Source: Actinomadura atramentaria DSM 43919
GTDB taxonomy: Bacteria; Actinomycetota; Actinomycetes; Streptosporangiales; Streptosporangiaceae
Assembly: GCF_000381885.1 (NCBI RefSeq)
Contig: NZ_KB907217.1
Location: forward strand, 62,001 to 126,000
Reading direction: 5' to 3'
DNA: 64,000 nucleotides
The position numbers and the translations under genes are program-made. This document shows, piece by piece, positions 15,222 through 23,999 of the stretch. Numbering within the stretch: position 1 is the stretch's first letter; every line of letters begins with the position of its first letter. A model generated the notes under the pieces. It did no database searches, was not told the origin of the DNA, and was given only the letters and a program-made list of their open reading frames with translations.

Positions 15222-16928
15222 ATGACCGAATCCGCGACCGAGTCGGCGACGGACTCCGCCGGGACGCGCCTGGACCCGCTGCTGCGGCCCCGGGCGGTCG
15301 CGGTCGTCGGGTCGGCCCCCGGCGTCCTGCGCGGCCTCGCGGCGGGCGGCTTCGGCGGGACGGTGCTCGCGGTGAACCCGCACGCGGCGGGCGAGGCGGT
15401 CCACGGCGCGGCGTGCGTCGCGTCGCCCGCGGACCTGCCCGAGCGGCCCGACCTGGTGGTCCTCGCGGTGCCCGCCGCGTCGGTCGCGGACGCGGCGGCC
15501 GCGTGCGGGCGGCGCGGGGCGCGGGCGGCGGTGGTGCTGACGTCGGGGCTGTCGGCGGCGCAGGAGGACGCGCTGCGCGCCGCGTGCCGCGCGTGGGGCA
15601 TGGTGCTGGTCGGGCCCGGTTCGGCGGGGGTCGCGGTGCCCGCGCTGGGACTGCACGCCACGGTCGCGGTGCGGCGTCCGGCGGCGGGGGACGTCGCGGT
15701 GGCGGTGCGGTCGGGCGGCGTCGGCGGTGCGCTGCTCGGGCGCCTGGCGCGGCTGAACATCGGCGTCGCGTCCTATGTGGCCACGGGCGGGGCGACCGAC
15801 GTCCGCGACGACCTGCTGCGCCGGTGGGCGGCGGACCCGGCGGTGCGGCTCGGCGTCCTGGACGCGACCACGCCGGAGGACCTGCGGGTCCTCGCGCGGG
15901 CGGCCGGGCGGGGCACCCCGGTGCTGGCGCTCGCGCCCGCTTCGGCGGGCGGCGGTCGCGGCCCGCTGGACGGGCCGCTCGGCGCGGTCCGGCGGGCGCT
16001 GTTCGCGCGGTCGGGCGTCGTCGTGGCGCGGACGCTCGCGGAACTGGTCGAGGCGGCGGCCGTGCTGGCGCCGGGGCCCGCGCCGCGCGGGCGGCGCGTC
16101 GCGGTGCTCGCCGCCGGGGCCGAGGCGGGCGCGGCGGCGGCCGCCGCGTGCGCCGCCGCCGGGCTGGCCGCCGCGCCGCTGACGGCGGCGACCCGCCGCG
16201 CCCTGCCGCCCGGTCCCGTGCCGGGCGCGGTCGTCGCCGCGGAGCCGGGACCGGCCGCCGCCGTCCTCGGCCGGGACGCGACGGTGGACGCGGTGCTGGT
16301 CGTCTCCCCCGCGCCGCCGCCCGGCCCGGCGGGCGTGCCCGTCGTCGCGGTGCGGCCGGGGCAGGTCGAGGGCGTTCGCGTCACGGCGGACGGCGTTCCG
16401 TCGTACGCGTCCCCGGCGCGCGCGGCCCGCGCCCTGGCGCACGCGGCGTCCCTCCACCGCGCGGACGAGCCCGGGACGCCCGTGGAGGTCCCGCCCGGCG
16501 GTCCGGCCGCCGCCCGCGCGCTGGTCGGCGTCCGCCCCGGCGGCGCGCGCCTCCCCCGCGCGGCGACGCTGCGGCTGCTGGCGGCCTACGGGGTCGTCGC
16601 GCGGAACGCGGCCCCGGGCGGGCGGGGCGCGCGGGTCCGGTGCGGGACGTTCCGGGACGAGCTGTTCGGCCCCGTCGTCGTGCTCGCCGTCGAGGGCGGC
16701 GCGGTCCCGGCCGCCGCGGCCTGCCCGCTGACCGGCGGCGGCGCGGCCGGGCTGGTGCGCGCGGCGGGCCTGCCGCCCGTCCTGGCCGGGCCGGTGGCGC
16801 AGCTCGCCCGGCTGGCCGCCGACCTGCCGGAGGTCGCCCGCCTGGACGTGGACGCGGTGGTGGACCGGGCGGAACTGGCGATCGTCAACGCCCGCGCGGA
16901 GGTCGCGCCCGTCAGGGCTCGGGGATGA
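15222..16928 (+). CDS. Acyl-CoA synthetase (NDP-forming)-like protein with shortened ATP-grasp region
   Basis: 568 residues. An N-terminal CoA-binding Rossmann domain (about 15-110, RPRAVAVVGSAPGVLRGLAAGGFGG) and two succinyl-CoA-ligase-like subdomains (115-400, including SYVATGGATDVRDDLLRRW) are present. The C-terminus ends like an ATP-grasp partner (DLPEVARLDVDAVVDR). Only some 25 residues join LLAAYGV to the FGPVVVLAV strand, where the ATP-grasp fold normally has well over 100, so the nucleotide lobe appears missing. It may bind CoA or acyl-CoA without ligase activity. Two DosR-type boxes precede it. Its stop overlaps the convergent nitroreductase gene by 17 nt. Confidence 0.8.
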   Translation: MTESATESATDSAGTRLDPLLRPRAVAVVGSAPGVLRGLAAGGFGGTVLAVNPHAAGEAVHGAACVASPADLPERPDLVVLAVPAASVADAAAACGRRGARAAVVLTSGLSAAQEDALRAACRAWGMVLVGPGSAGVAVPALGLHATVAVRRPAAGDVAVAVRSGGVGGALLGRLARLNIGVASYVATGGATDVRDDLLRRWAADPAVRLGVLDATTPEDLRVLARAAGRGTPVLALAPASAGGGRGPLDGPLGAVRRALFARSGVVVARTLAELVEAAAVLAPGPAPRGRRVAVLAAGAEAGAAAAAACAAAGLAAAPLTAATRRALPPGPVPGAVVAAEPGPAAAVLGRDATVDAVLVVSPAPPPGPAGVPVVAVRPGQVEGVRVTADGVPSYASPARAARALAHAASLHRADEPGTPVEVPPGGPAAARALVGVRPGGARLPRAATLRLLAAYGVVARNAAPGGRGARVRCGTFRDELFGPVVVLAVEGGAVPAAAACPLTGGGAAGLVRAAGLPPVLAGPVAQLARLAADLPEVARLDVDAVVDRAELAIVNARAEVAPVRARG

Positions 16929-17907
16929 CGACGTCCTCGACGGGGCGGCGGACGCCGGCCGGCCCGGTCCCGTCCGGCACGCCCAGGCGCAGGACGAGTT
17001 GCGGGTACTCGCCGTCGCAGAACCGCGTCCGGATGAACGCGCGCAGCTCCGGGACCTCCAGCGCCTGCGTGTGGAACGCGGCGGCCAGGCCCGCCTCGGC
17101 GGCGTGCAGCAGGACGCGCTGGAGCGCGCGTCCGGCGCGCAGCCAGTCCGCGCGGTCGTCGCCGGGGGTGCTGAGCGTCAGCACCGTCCCGACCGCGGAC
17201 TCCCCGGCGGACGCGCCGGTGCCCCAGCCGCGGCCGCGGGCGAAGTCGCGGGCCGCGAAGTCGGGGTCGGTGCGGGGCGCCTCGCGCGGGTAGGCGGCGG
17301 CCGGGACGCCGTCGCGGCGGTCGGCGCCGGGGCGGGACGCCCAGCGGGCGGTCTCGGCGGCGTGCGCCGCGTCGAGGTGCTGGACGTGCTCGGCGGCGCG
17401 GGTCAGCGCGGCGAGCGCCGCCACCGCGTGCTCGTCCGTCACCGGCGCGAGCCGGACGCCCTCGCGCCCGGCCTCGGCGCGCAGCCGTTCCACGGCCCGC
17501 GGCGGGACGGGCACGGCGCGGAACGCCGTCCGGTGCGCGCGCCGCCGCGGCACCTTGGCCAGCAGCCGCGCGGCGGCCGCCGCCTCCCCCGCCGCGACCG
17601 CGCCGCCGAACACGACCTCGGCGAGCAGGTTGGGCCGGTCGGGATCGGGCAGCAGGGCCGTGCGCGGGTCGCGGCCGTGGACGCGCAGCGCGGTCTCGGC
17701 GGTGAACAGCGCCGCGCCGCAGCTGATCACCAGCTCGCGGCCGACCGGGTCGGCCGCCGACAGCCGCCGGGCCGCGTCGGCGCGCAGCACGACCCGGTCG
17801 TCGGCCAGGCCGAACGTCCACGGCTGCGTGTTGTGGACGGACGGCGCCCACAGGGCCGCCGCCGCGATCCGCCGCGCCAGGGCGGTGCCGGTCTCCGCGG
17901 TGTCCAT
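16912..17907 (-). CDS. Acg-family nitroreductase-like protein
   Basis: 331 residues. The sequence SVHNTQPWTFGLADDRVVLRAD near the N-terminus and DWLRAGRALQRVLLHAAEAGLAAAF near the C-terminus are diagnostic for the Acg/Rv3127/Rv3131 family, members of the mycobacterial DosR regulon. These have a nitroreductase fold with an FMN pocket covered by a lid; Acg itself is thought to store rather than turn over flavin. The ATG at 17907 follows a GAGGGG ribosome site. A DosR-like box lies at 17985-17998. Confidence 0.88.
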   Translation of the reverse strand: MDTAETGTALARRIAAAALWAPSVHNTQPWTFGLADDRVVLRADAARRLSAADPVGRELVISCGAALFTAETALRVHGRDPRTALLPDPDRPNLLAEVVFGGAVAAGEAAAAARLLAKVPRRRAHRTAFRAVPVPPRAVERLRAEAGREGVRLAPVTDEHAVAALAALTRAAEHVQHLDAAHAAETARWASRPGADRRDGVPAAAYPREAPRTDPDFAARDFARGRGWGTGASAGESAVGTVLTLSTPGDDRADWLRAGRALQRVLLHAAEAGLAAAFHTQALEVPELRAFIRTRFCDGEYPQLVLRLGVPDGTGPAGVRRPVEDVVIPEP

Positions 17908-17984
17908 CGGGGCTCCCCTCGCTCGGCCGCCGCACGTCCTCGTGCGCCGTCTCCAGTGGACCGCGCGCGGCCGCCCGTCCCGCA

Positions 17985-17998
17985 GGGCCGTTGGGCCC
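17985..17998. promoter_or_regulatory. DosR-like box facing the Acg-like gene
   Basis: GGGCCGTTGGGCCC matches the box at 18028-18041 at 11 of 14 positions. It is closer to the leftward nitroreductase gene (78 bp from its ATG), so the shared promoter region carries one box per direction. Confidence 0.45.
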
Positions 17999-18027
17999 CG
18001 GCCCGGGGGACCCCGCCGCCCGCGCGC

Positions 18028-18041
18028 GGGACCTTCGGCCC
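18028..18041. promoter_or_regulatory. DosR-type box facing the PPOX gene
   Basis: GGGACCTTCGGCCC, a good DosR site, 36 bp before the ATG at 18077. The short distance suits an activator next to a -35 element. Confidence 0.6.
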
Positions 18042-18076
18042 TGACCGGCGCGCGCCCCGCGCGCCATGCTCGGGGC

Positions 18077-18490
18077 ATGACGCTGGACCGGGGCGGGCTG
18101 CAGATCCTGGACGACGGCGCGTGCCGCGCCCTGCTCGCGGCCGTCCCGATCGGCCGGATCGTGTTCACCGACCGGGCGCTGCCCGCCGTGCAGCCGGTGA
18201 ACTTCACGCTGGTGGACGGCGACGTGGTCGTGCGGACGTCGTCGGACTCGCGGCTCGCGGCGGCGGTCCGCGACGCGGTCGTCGCGTTCGAGGCCGACGA
18301 CTACGACGCGCGGACCGGCACGGGCTGGTCGGTGGTGGTGATCGGCCGCGCCCGCGCCGTCGTGGACGCGGCGGAGCTGGCCGCGCTGCGCGCCGTCCCG
18401 CTGCGCCCGTGGGTGCGCGGCGGCCCGGACCGGTTCCTGCGCATCCGCCCCGACCTGCTGTCGGGCCGCCGCCTGCCCGGCGGGCCCTGA
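18077..18490 (+). CDS. Pyridoxamine 5'-phosphate oxidase-fold (FMN/F420 split-barrel) protein
   Basis: 137 residues. The split-barrel pattern is clear: GRIVFTDRALPAVQPVNFTLVDGDVVVRTSSDSRL then VAFEADDYDARTGTGWSVVVIGRA. Such small PPOX proteins bind FMN, F420 or haem and occur repeatedly in actinobacterial DosR/OsdR stress islands. No true PNPO substrate residues are evident, so pyridoxal synthesis is unlikely. It is preceded by a DosR-type box and followed 62 nt later by the patatin gene. Confidence 0.82.
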   Translation: MTLDRGGLQILDDGACRALLAAVPIGRIVFTDRALPAVQPVNFTLVDGDVVVRTSSDSRLAAAVRDAVVAFEADDYDARTGTGWSVVVIGRARAVVDAAELAALRAVPLRPWVRGGPDRFLRIRPDLLSGRRLPGGP

Positions 18491-18552
18491 ACCGGGCTTC
18501 CGTGTCGGCTCCGGCGCGCCGGGGTAGGGCGGTCCGCGGGGAAGGAGGGGCC

Positions 18553-19386
18553 GTGACGCGAGCGCTGGTGCTGGGCGCGGGCATCTCGCCGGGCCTGCCG
18601 TGGCAGGCCGGGCTGATCGAGGGCCTGCGCCGCGCGGGGACCGACCTCGGGTCCGCCGACCTGATCGTCGCCACGTCCGCGGGGGCCTTCGCGGGGGCGC
18701 TGCTGGCGTTCGGCGCGGATCTGGAGCCCGCGATCGACGGGCTCCTGGACGCGGCCGACGCGGCTCCCCCGGCCCGGCCGTCCGCCGACCGCTTCCTGAC
18801 CCTGTTCGAGATCCTGGCCGACACCGCCGTCCCCGCCGAGGAGCGGCGGACGCGGGCCGCGCGCCTGTCCCCCGTGCCGGACGCCGGCGCCGCGGCGCGC
18901 CGGGTGGACCTGGTCGTCGGCCGCCTGCCGTCCGAGGAGTGGCCGGACTACCCGCTGCTGCTGGTCGCCGTGGACGCCGACACCGGGGAGCGCGTGGTGT
19001 GGCGGCGGGGCGGCGCGGCGCCGCTGGGCGACGCGCTCCGCGCGGCGTGCGCGACGCCGACGATCTTCGCCCCGGTCGAGGCGGGCGGCCGCCGCTGCGT
19101 GGACGGCCTGGTCGCGTCCACCACCCACGCCGACCTCACCGCCGGGCACGACCGCGTCGTCGTCCTGGACTCGCTGGGCCATCTGCGGCTGCCGACCGCC
19201 GTGCTCGACGCGGAACTGGCCGCGGTCCGCCCCGCGGCGACGGCCGTCGTCGGGCCGGGCGTGGAGACGATGCGGATGTTCCCGCTGGACATCTTCGACG
19301 CGGCGGCGAGCCGGTCGGCGTTCCAGGCGGGCGTGCGGCAGGCCGAGGCCGAGGCCGACGCCGTCGCGCGCGTCTGGAACGGCTGA
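18553..19386 (+). CDS. Patatin-like phospholipase
   Basis: 277 residues from a GTG preceded by GAAGGAGGGG. Oxyanion loop LGAGISPGLPWQAGLIEGL (a modified GGGxxG), nucleophile elbow ATSAGAFAG with the Ser of the usual GxSxG (first Gly is Ala here), and catalytic Asp in CVDGLVAS. The family hydrolyses phospholipids or other acyl esters with a Ser-Asp dyad. It may be cotranscribed with the PPOX gene and so belong to the DevR island. The cellular substrate is unknown. Confidence 0.85.
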   Translation: MTRALVLGAGISPGLPWQAGLIEGLRRAGTDLGSADLIVATSAGAFAGALLAFGADLEPAIDGLLDAADAAPPARPSADRFLTLFEILADTAVPAEERRTRAARLSPVPDAGAAARRVDLVVGRLPSEEWPDYPLLLVAVDADTGERVVWRRGGAAPLGDALRAACATPTIFAPVEAGGRRCVDGLVASTTHADLTAGHDRVVVLDSLGHLRLPTAVLDAELAAVRPAATAVVGPGVETMRMFPLDIFDAAASRSAFQAGVRQAEAEADAVARVWNG

Positions 19387-19413
19387 CCGCCGCCCGGAAA
19401 CCGGACGGCGGTC
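19385..19413. terminator. Bidirectional hairpin between patatin and esterase genes
   Basis: GACCGCCG and CGGCGGTC enclose an inner CCGG-AAA-CCGG stem, forming a strong hairpin at the end of the patatin gene and just past the convergent esterase gene. No U-tract. Confidence 0.65.
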
Positions 19414-19426
19414 GGCGCGGTTCCGC

Positions 19427-20572
19427 TCAGACGCCGAACTTGGCCGCCAGGCGCGGGACGTAGTCGACGAGGTCCTGGTCCCAGCACAGGGCGTCGTGGC
19501 CGCCGTCGCACTGGCCCCAGCCGGTGCCGTCGCCGTAGTCCTTCCAGTAGTAGGGGACTCCGGCGGCGTCGAGCTTGTCCTTGAAGTGCTTGGACGCGCC
19601 CTCCAGCCACCACTCCAGGCCCTTCGGGCCGATCGGGGCCTGGAACACGCCGCCGCCCCCGTTGCCGATGTAGATGGAGACGCCGAGGCCGGCGAGCTTG
19701 GCGGCGTTCGCGCCCGGGTCCGCCTCGTTCCACAGGTGGTCGGCGTTGAGCACCGGGTACGGCGAGCCGAACAGGGCGTCGCTGTCCACGGCGGGCGCGT
19801 AGGCGTCGTTCACCGCGCAGTCGGCGGTCGGGTCCGACAGGGTGCTCGCGGCGCACAGCGCGCCCGTCGCGTCGATGAGGGAGCCGACGACGGTCAGCCG
19901 CAGGTCCATCGAGTTGACCGACAGGTCGTTGTCGCCGGACATCGTCGCGACGTCGGAGAACAGGTCGGGGTGGAGTTGGGCGTAGTGGAGCGCTCCGAAT
20001 CCGCCCATCGAGATGCCCGCGATGGCGCGGTGCTGCTTGTCCGCGACGGTCCGCAGGTTCGCGTCGATGTACGGGACGAGCTGGTCGATGTGGAAGTTCT
20101 CCCAGTTCTGCGCCCCGGCGGGGGTGTTCTGGTCGCGCCAGTTGGAGTACCAGCCGCGGTTGCCGCCGTCGGGGAGCACGAAGATCATCCCGGCCTGGCC
20201 GTTGAGGGCGCGGTAGCCGTTGAAGTAGTTCGCGGGGTCGCCGGGCGAGCCGTGCAGCAGGTACATCACCGGGTAGCGCTTGGCGGTGTCGGCGGCGTAC
20301 CCGTCCGGGAGGATGATCCGGATGTGGTGCCGTCCGGCGACCTGCGGCGTCGTGACGGTGATGACGAAGTCGTTCGCGGTGTTGCGCGCGGCGATCTCCG
20401 GTTCGGTCGGGACCTGCGTGAGGCCGAAGCCGTCCGGCAGGGTCGGCGGGGCGGGCGCGTCGGCGCGCGCGGGCGGCGCGACGAGCGCGGCCAGGACGGC
20501 GAGCAGCGCCGCGACGGCGGCGGCGAGCGCCGTGCCGCGCCTGCGGGGGGCAAGGATCGGGGTGGTGGGCAT
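19427..20572 (-). CDS. Secreted esterase (esterase D / feruloyl esterase type, PF00756)
   Basis: 381 residues. Signal peptide about 1-37 with twin Arg residues (RRRGTALAAAVAALLAVLAALV) and an ARA cleavage site. Alpha/beta hydrolase of the antigen-85/feruloyl-esterase type: IRIILPDGY, YPVMYLLHGSPGD, nucleophile elbow GISMGGFGALHYA, and probable catalytic His in GGHDAL near the C-terminus. It is exported and probably cleaves plant-type or other extracellular esters. AAAGGGA provides the ribosome site. It is the third secreted or ester-active hydrolase in the first 20 kb. Confidence 0.88.
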   Translation of the reverse strand: MPTTPILAPRRRGTALAAAVAALLAVLAALVAPPARADAPAPPTLPDGFGLTQVPTEPEIAARNTANDFVITVTTPQVAGRHHIRIILPDGYAADTAKRYPVMYLLHGSPGDPANYFNGYRALNGQAGMIFVLPDGGNRGWYSNWRDQNTPAGAQNWENFHIDQLVPYIDANLRTVADKQHRAIAGISMGGFGALHYAQLHPDLFSDVATMSGDNDLSVNSMDLRLTVVGSLIDATGALCAASTLSDPTADCAVNDAYAPAVDSDALFGSPYPVLNADHLWNEADPGANAAKLAGLGVSIYIGNGGGGVFQAPIGPKGLEWWLEGASKHFKDKLDAAGVPYYWKDYGDGTGWGQCDGGHDALCWDQDLVDYVPRLAAKFGV

Positions 20573-20684
20573 CGCGTCCCTTTCGTCCGGGGATGATCAC
20601 CGACCGCCATCCAAGCAGACATCAATGTTCTTTTGAAGGTGGAAGCGCGACGGCTGCGTCACATTCGCGCGGCGGCGCGGTGGC

Positions 20685-22196
20685 TCACCCCGCCCAGCCG
20701 AGGGAGCGTTCGACGGCCTTGTGCCAGCCCGCCAGGCCCGCCGCGCGGCGGTCGTCGTCCCATGTCGGCTCCCAGCGGCGGTCCTCGGCCCAGTTGCCGC
20801 GCAGCTCGTCCGGGCCGCTCCAGAACCCGGTGGCGAGCCCGGCGGCGTAGGCCGCGCCGAGCGCGGTGGTCTCGGCGACGACGGGCCGCGACACCGGGAC
20901 GCCGAGGATGTCGGCCTGCATCTGCATGCACAGCTCGTTGGCGGTGATGCCGCCGTCCACGCGCAGGACGTCCAGGGCGACGCCGGAGTCGGCGCGCATC
21001 GCGTCCACGACGTCGCGGGACTGGTAGCAGATCGCCTCCAGCGTGGCCCGCGCCAGGTGCGCCGCGGTGTGGTAGCGCGACAGCCCGACGATCGCGCCGC
21101 GCGCGTCGCCGCGCCAGTACGGCGCGAACAGCCCGGAGAACGCGGGCACGAAGTACACGCCGCCGCTGTCGGGGACCTGCGCGGCCAGCGCCTCGCTCTG
21201 CGCCGCGCCGGAGATGATCCCGAGCTGGTCGCGCAGCCACTGCACGGCCGACCCGGTGACGGCGATCGAGCCCTCCAGCGCGTACACGGCGGGCTCGTCG
21301 CCGAACCGGTGGCAGACGGTGGTGATCATGCCCGCCTCGGACCGGACGGGCTCGGTACCGGTGTTGAGCAGCAGGAAGTTGCCGGTGCCATAGGTGTTCT
21401 TGGCCTCGCCGGGCGCGAAGCACACCTGCCCGACCATCGCGGCCTGCTGGTCGCCGAGCGCGGCGGTCAGCGCGACCTCCGCGCCGAACGGGCCGTCGCG
21501 GCGCGTCGTGCCGTACGGCTCGGGCGAGGACGAGGAGCGGATCTCGGGCAGCATCGCGCGCGGGACGCCGAAGAACGACAGCAGCTCGTCGTCCCAGTCC
21601 AGGGTCTCCAGGTCCATGAGCATGGTGCGGCTGGCGTTGGTGACGTCGGTGACGTGGACGCCGCCGTCCGGGCCGCCGGTGAGGTTCCACAGCAGCCAGG
21701 TGTCGATCGTCCCGAACAGGGCGTCGCCGCGCTCGGCGGCGGCGCGGACGCCGCCGGTGTTCTCCAGGATCCACTGCGCCTTGCCCGCCGCGAAGTAGGT
21801 GGCGGGCGGCAGCCCGGCGCGGCGGCGGACGACGTCGCCGCGCCCGTCGCGCTCCAGCGCGGCGGCGATGCGGTCGGTGCGGGTGTCCTGCCAGACGATC
21901 GCGTTGCCGTACGGCCGCCCGGTCCGCCGGTCCCACACGACGGTGGTCTCGCGCTGGTTGGCGATCCCCACGGCGGCGAGGTCGGCGGCGGTCAGGCCCG
22001 CCCCGGCCAGCGCGCCCTCGACGACGGCGCGGGCCCGGTCCCAGATCTGGACGGGGTCGTGCTCGACCCAGCCGTCGCGCGGGAGGATCTGGTCGTGCTC
22101 GAGCTGGTGGCGGGCGACCTCGGCGCCGCCCCGGTCGAAGACCATGAATCGGGTGCTGGTGGTTCCCTGGTCCAGTGCTCCGACGAGGTCGGCCAC
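20685..22196 (-). CDS. glpK2: Glycerol kinase (copy 2)
   Basis: 503 residues with full FGGY-kinase structure: LDQGTTSTRFMVFD, GWVEHDPVQIW, DVTNASRTMLMD, KNTYGTGNFLLLNTG and GVYFVPAFSGLFAPYW. Clearly a paralogue of the copy at 500-2032, not a recent duplicate, since many positions differ. No glp gene accompanies it; it is divergent from a TDT/SLAC1 transporter, and a GTATATC -10-like element lies in the shared promoter. It lacks the TTCGA operator found at copy 1, so regulation must differ. Why two kinases are kept is not evident. Confidence 0.94.
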   Translation of the reverse strand: MADLVGALDQGTTSTRFMVFDRGGAEVARHQLEHDQILPRDGWVEHDPVQIWDRARAVVEGALAGAGLTAADLAAVGIANQRETTVVWDRRTGRPYGNAIVWQDTRTDRIAAALERDGRGDVVRRRAGLPPATYFAAGKAQWILENTGGVRAAAERGDALFGTIDTWLLWNLTGGPDGGVHVTDVTNASRTMLMDLETLDWDDELLSFFGVPRAMLPEIRSSSSPEPYGTTRRDGPFGAEVALTAALGDQQAAMVGQVCFAPGEAKNTYGTGNFLLLNTGTEPVRSEAGMITTVCHRFGDEPAVYALEGSIAVTGSAVQWLRDQLGIISGAAQSEALAAQVPDSGGVYFVPAFSGLFAPYWRGDARGAIVGLSRYHTAAHLARATLEAICYQSRDVVDAMRADSGVALDVLRVDGGITANELCMQMQADILGVPVSRPVVAETTALGAAYAAGLATGFWSGPDELRGNWAEDRRWEPTWDDDRRAAGLAGWHKAVERSLGWAG

Positions 22197-22330
22197 GGGG
22201 CGGCTCCTTCCGGGTGCGCGCCGGTCGCGCCCGAAAGGACGATATACGCGGCCGGGCGGCGCGTCAGGCCCGGCGGGGCGGTCCGTCGCGCGCAGGGGTG
22301 CGGGCCCGGCGGGAGGGGGAGGAACGCGGT

Positions 22331-23272
22331 ATGACGCCCGAATCGAGTGTCCGGCGGCGGCGGTGCGCCGACGTCACGCCCGCGTGGGGCGCGGAGGTCA
22401 TGGGCACCGGCATCGTCGCGGTCGGCCTGCACCTGGCGGGCCGGACCGGCCCGTCCCGGATCGTGCTGGCCGTCGCGGGCCTGGTGTGGGTCGTGCTGGC
22501 CGTGGTGTTCTTCGCCCGGCTCGGCGCCGACCGGCCCGAGTGGCGGCGCGAGGCGGCGACGCCCGCCGCGCTGACGGCGGTGGCGGGCACCGGCGTGCTC
22601 GGCGTCGGGGTGGCGCTGCTCGGCCGGACGACCGCCGCGGCGGCGCTGCTCGCGGCGGCCGCGCTGGTGTGGGTCGTGCTGCTCCCCCGCGTGCTGCGCA
22701 ACCTCCAGCGCCGGGTGCCGGGCGCGGCGTACCTGGTGACGGTCGGGACGCAGTCGGTGGCGGTGCTGTCGGCGACGCTGGCGGTGCTGTTCCCCGCGCA
22801 CTGGCTGGTGTGGCCCGCCGGGGTCCTGCTCGTCCTCGGCGTCGCGCTGTACGCGCTGGTGCTGACCCGCTTCGACTTCGGGCAGCTCCGCGCCGGGGCC
22901 GGGGACCACTGGGTCGTCGCGGGCGCGCTGTCGATCTCGGCGCTGGCCTGCGGAAAGGTGACTGCGGCCGCCGCGCCGCACGCCGCCGAGCCGCCCCGCC
23001 CGCTGCGGTGGGCGACGCTGGCGCTGCTGGCGGCGGCGCTCGGCTGGTACGCCGTCCTGGTCGGCTGCGAGGTCCGCTGGCCGCGCCTCCGCTACGACGT
23101 CCGGCGCTGGTCGACGGTGTTCCCGCTCGGCATGACGGCGGTGAGCACGATGACGGCCGGGACCGTCTGCGGCGTCCCCTGGCTCCACACGCTCGGCGAG
23201 GTCCTGCTGTGGCCCGCCGTCGCGGTGTGGGCCGTCGTCGGGATCGGCGCGCTGCGCCGCATCACGCCGTGA
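22331..23272 (+). CDS. TDT/SLAC1-family anion transporter (TehA-like)
   Basis: 313 residues with about ten hydrophobic segments. The opening WGAEVMGTGIVAVGLHLAG is typical of actinobacterial tellurite-resistance/C4-dicarboxylate transporter family proteins, which share the fold of the plant nitrate/chloride channel SLAC1. GGGAGGAACGCGGT supplies the ribosome site. It converges on narI with a 7-nt gap. The nitrate reductase operon beside it has no narK, so nitrate or nitrite movement is an attractive but unproven role; dicarboxylate or other anion export is the alternative. Confidence 0.82.
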   Translation: MTPESSVRRRRCADVTPAWGAEVMGTGIVAVGLHLAGRTGPSRIVLAVAGLVWVVLAVVFFARLGADRPEWRREAATPAALTAVAGTGVLGVGVALLGRTTAAAALLAAAALVWVVLLPRVLRNLQRRVPGAAYLVTVGTQSVAVLSATLAVLFPAHWLVWPAGVLLVLGVALYALVLTRFDFGQLRAGAGDHWVVAGALSISALACGKVTAAAAPHAAEPPRPLRWATLALLAAALGWYAVLVGCEVRWPRLRYDVRRWSTVFPLGMTAVSTMTAGTVCGVPWLHTLGEVLLWPAVAVWAVVGIGALRRITP

Positions 23273-23279
23273 CCCGCGC

Positions 23280-23999
23280 TCAGCGGATCGGCTCCCACCC
23301 GCGCCGCTCGGCGCGCGTGCGCGGCCCGGACGTCCGGCTCCGGTAGACGAGGTAGGGCCGGAACGGGTACCGCCACGGCGCGGCGAACGCGTGGATCAGG
23401 CGGGTGAACGGGAACAGCGCGGTCAGCACCATTCCGATGACGGTGTGGAAGGCGTACAGGAGCGGGATGCCTTCCATCAGCGTGATGTCGGGCCGCAGCG
23501 CGAACAGGCCGCGGAACCACGGCCCGACCGTCGTCCGGTAGTCGTAGCCGCCGAGGATTCCGTTCTCGACGACGGTGACGGCGAGGCCGAGCAGCAGCGA
23601 CGCGCCGAGCAGGACGTACATGAGCTTGTCGTTGCGGGTCGTCGCGGAGAACACCGGCCCGCGCGTCCGCCGCCGGTAGACCAGCATCGCCAGCCCCGCG
23701 ACGGCGGCGGCCCCGGCGAGCGACCCGGCGTACAGCGACACCGCGTGGTAGACGCTCTCGCGGACGCCGAGCGCCGACATCCAGCCCTCGGGGACGACCA
23801 GTCCGGCGACGTGCCCGAGGATCACGAAGATCAGCCCGTAGTGGAACAGCGGGCTGGCGATCCGCAGCAGCCGCTTCTCGTACAGCTCCGACGACCGCGT
23901 CGTCCACCCGAACCGGTCGTAGCGCCAGCGCCACACCGTCCCGCCGACGAGCAGGACGACGGACACGTACGGCAGCACGGCCCACAGCAGCACCCTCAC
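23280..23999 (-). CDS. narI: Respiratory nitrate reductase gamma subunit (cytochrome b)
   Basis: 239 residues starting at a GTG that overlaps the narJ stop. Five hydrophobic segments. Haem b ligands are expected among His residues in FHYGLIFVILGHVAGL and in YAFHTVIGM plus RLIHAF. It anchors NarGH to the membrane and oxidises menaquinol. Last gene of narGHJI. Converges on the TDT transporter gene. Confidence 0.94.
   Translation of the reverse strand: MRVLLWAVLPYVSVVLLVGGTVWRWRYDRFGWTTRSSELYEKRLLRIASPLFHYGLIFVILGHVAGLVVPEGWMSALGVRESVYHAVSLYAGSLAGAAAVAGLAMLVYRRRTRGPVFSATTRNDKLMYVLLGASLLLGLAVTVVENGILGGYDYRTTVGPWFRGLFALRPDITLMEGIPLLYAFHTVIGMVLTALFPFTRLIHAFAAPWRYPFRPYLVYRSRTSGPRTRAERRGWEPIR

Noticed and set aside
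14051..17293. A 1080-codon rightward open frame across devS and the CoA-ligase-like gene
   Set aside because: Its translation is almost entirely Arg, Gly, Ala and Pro with no domain, and it is out of frame with two well-supported genes.
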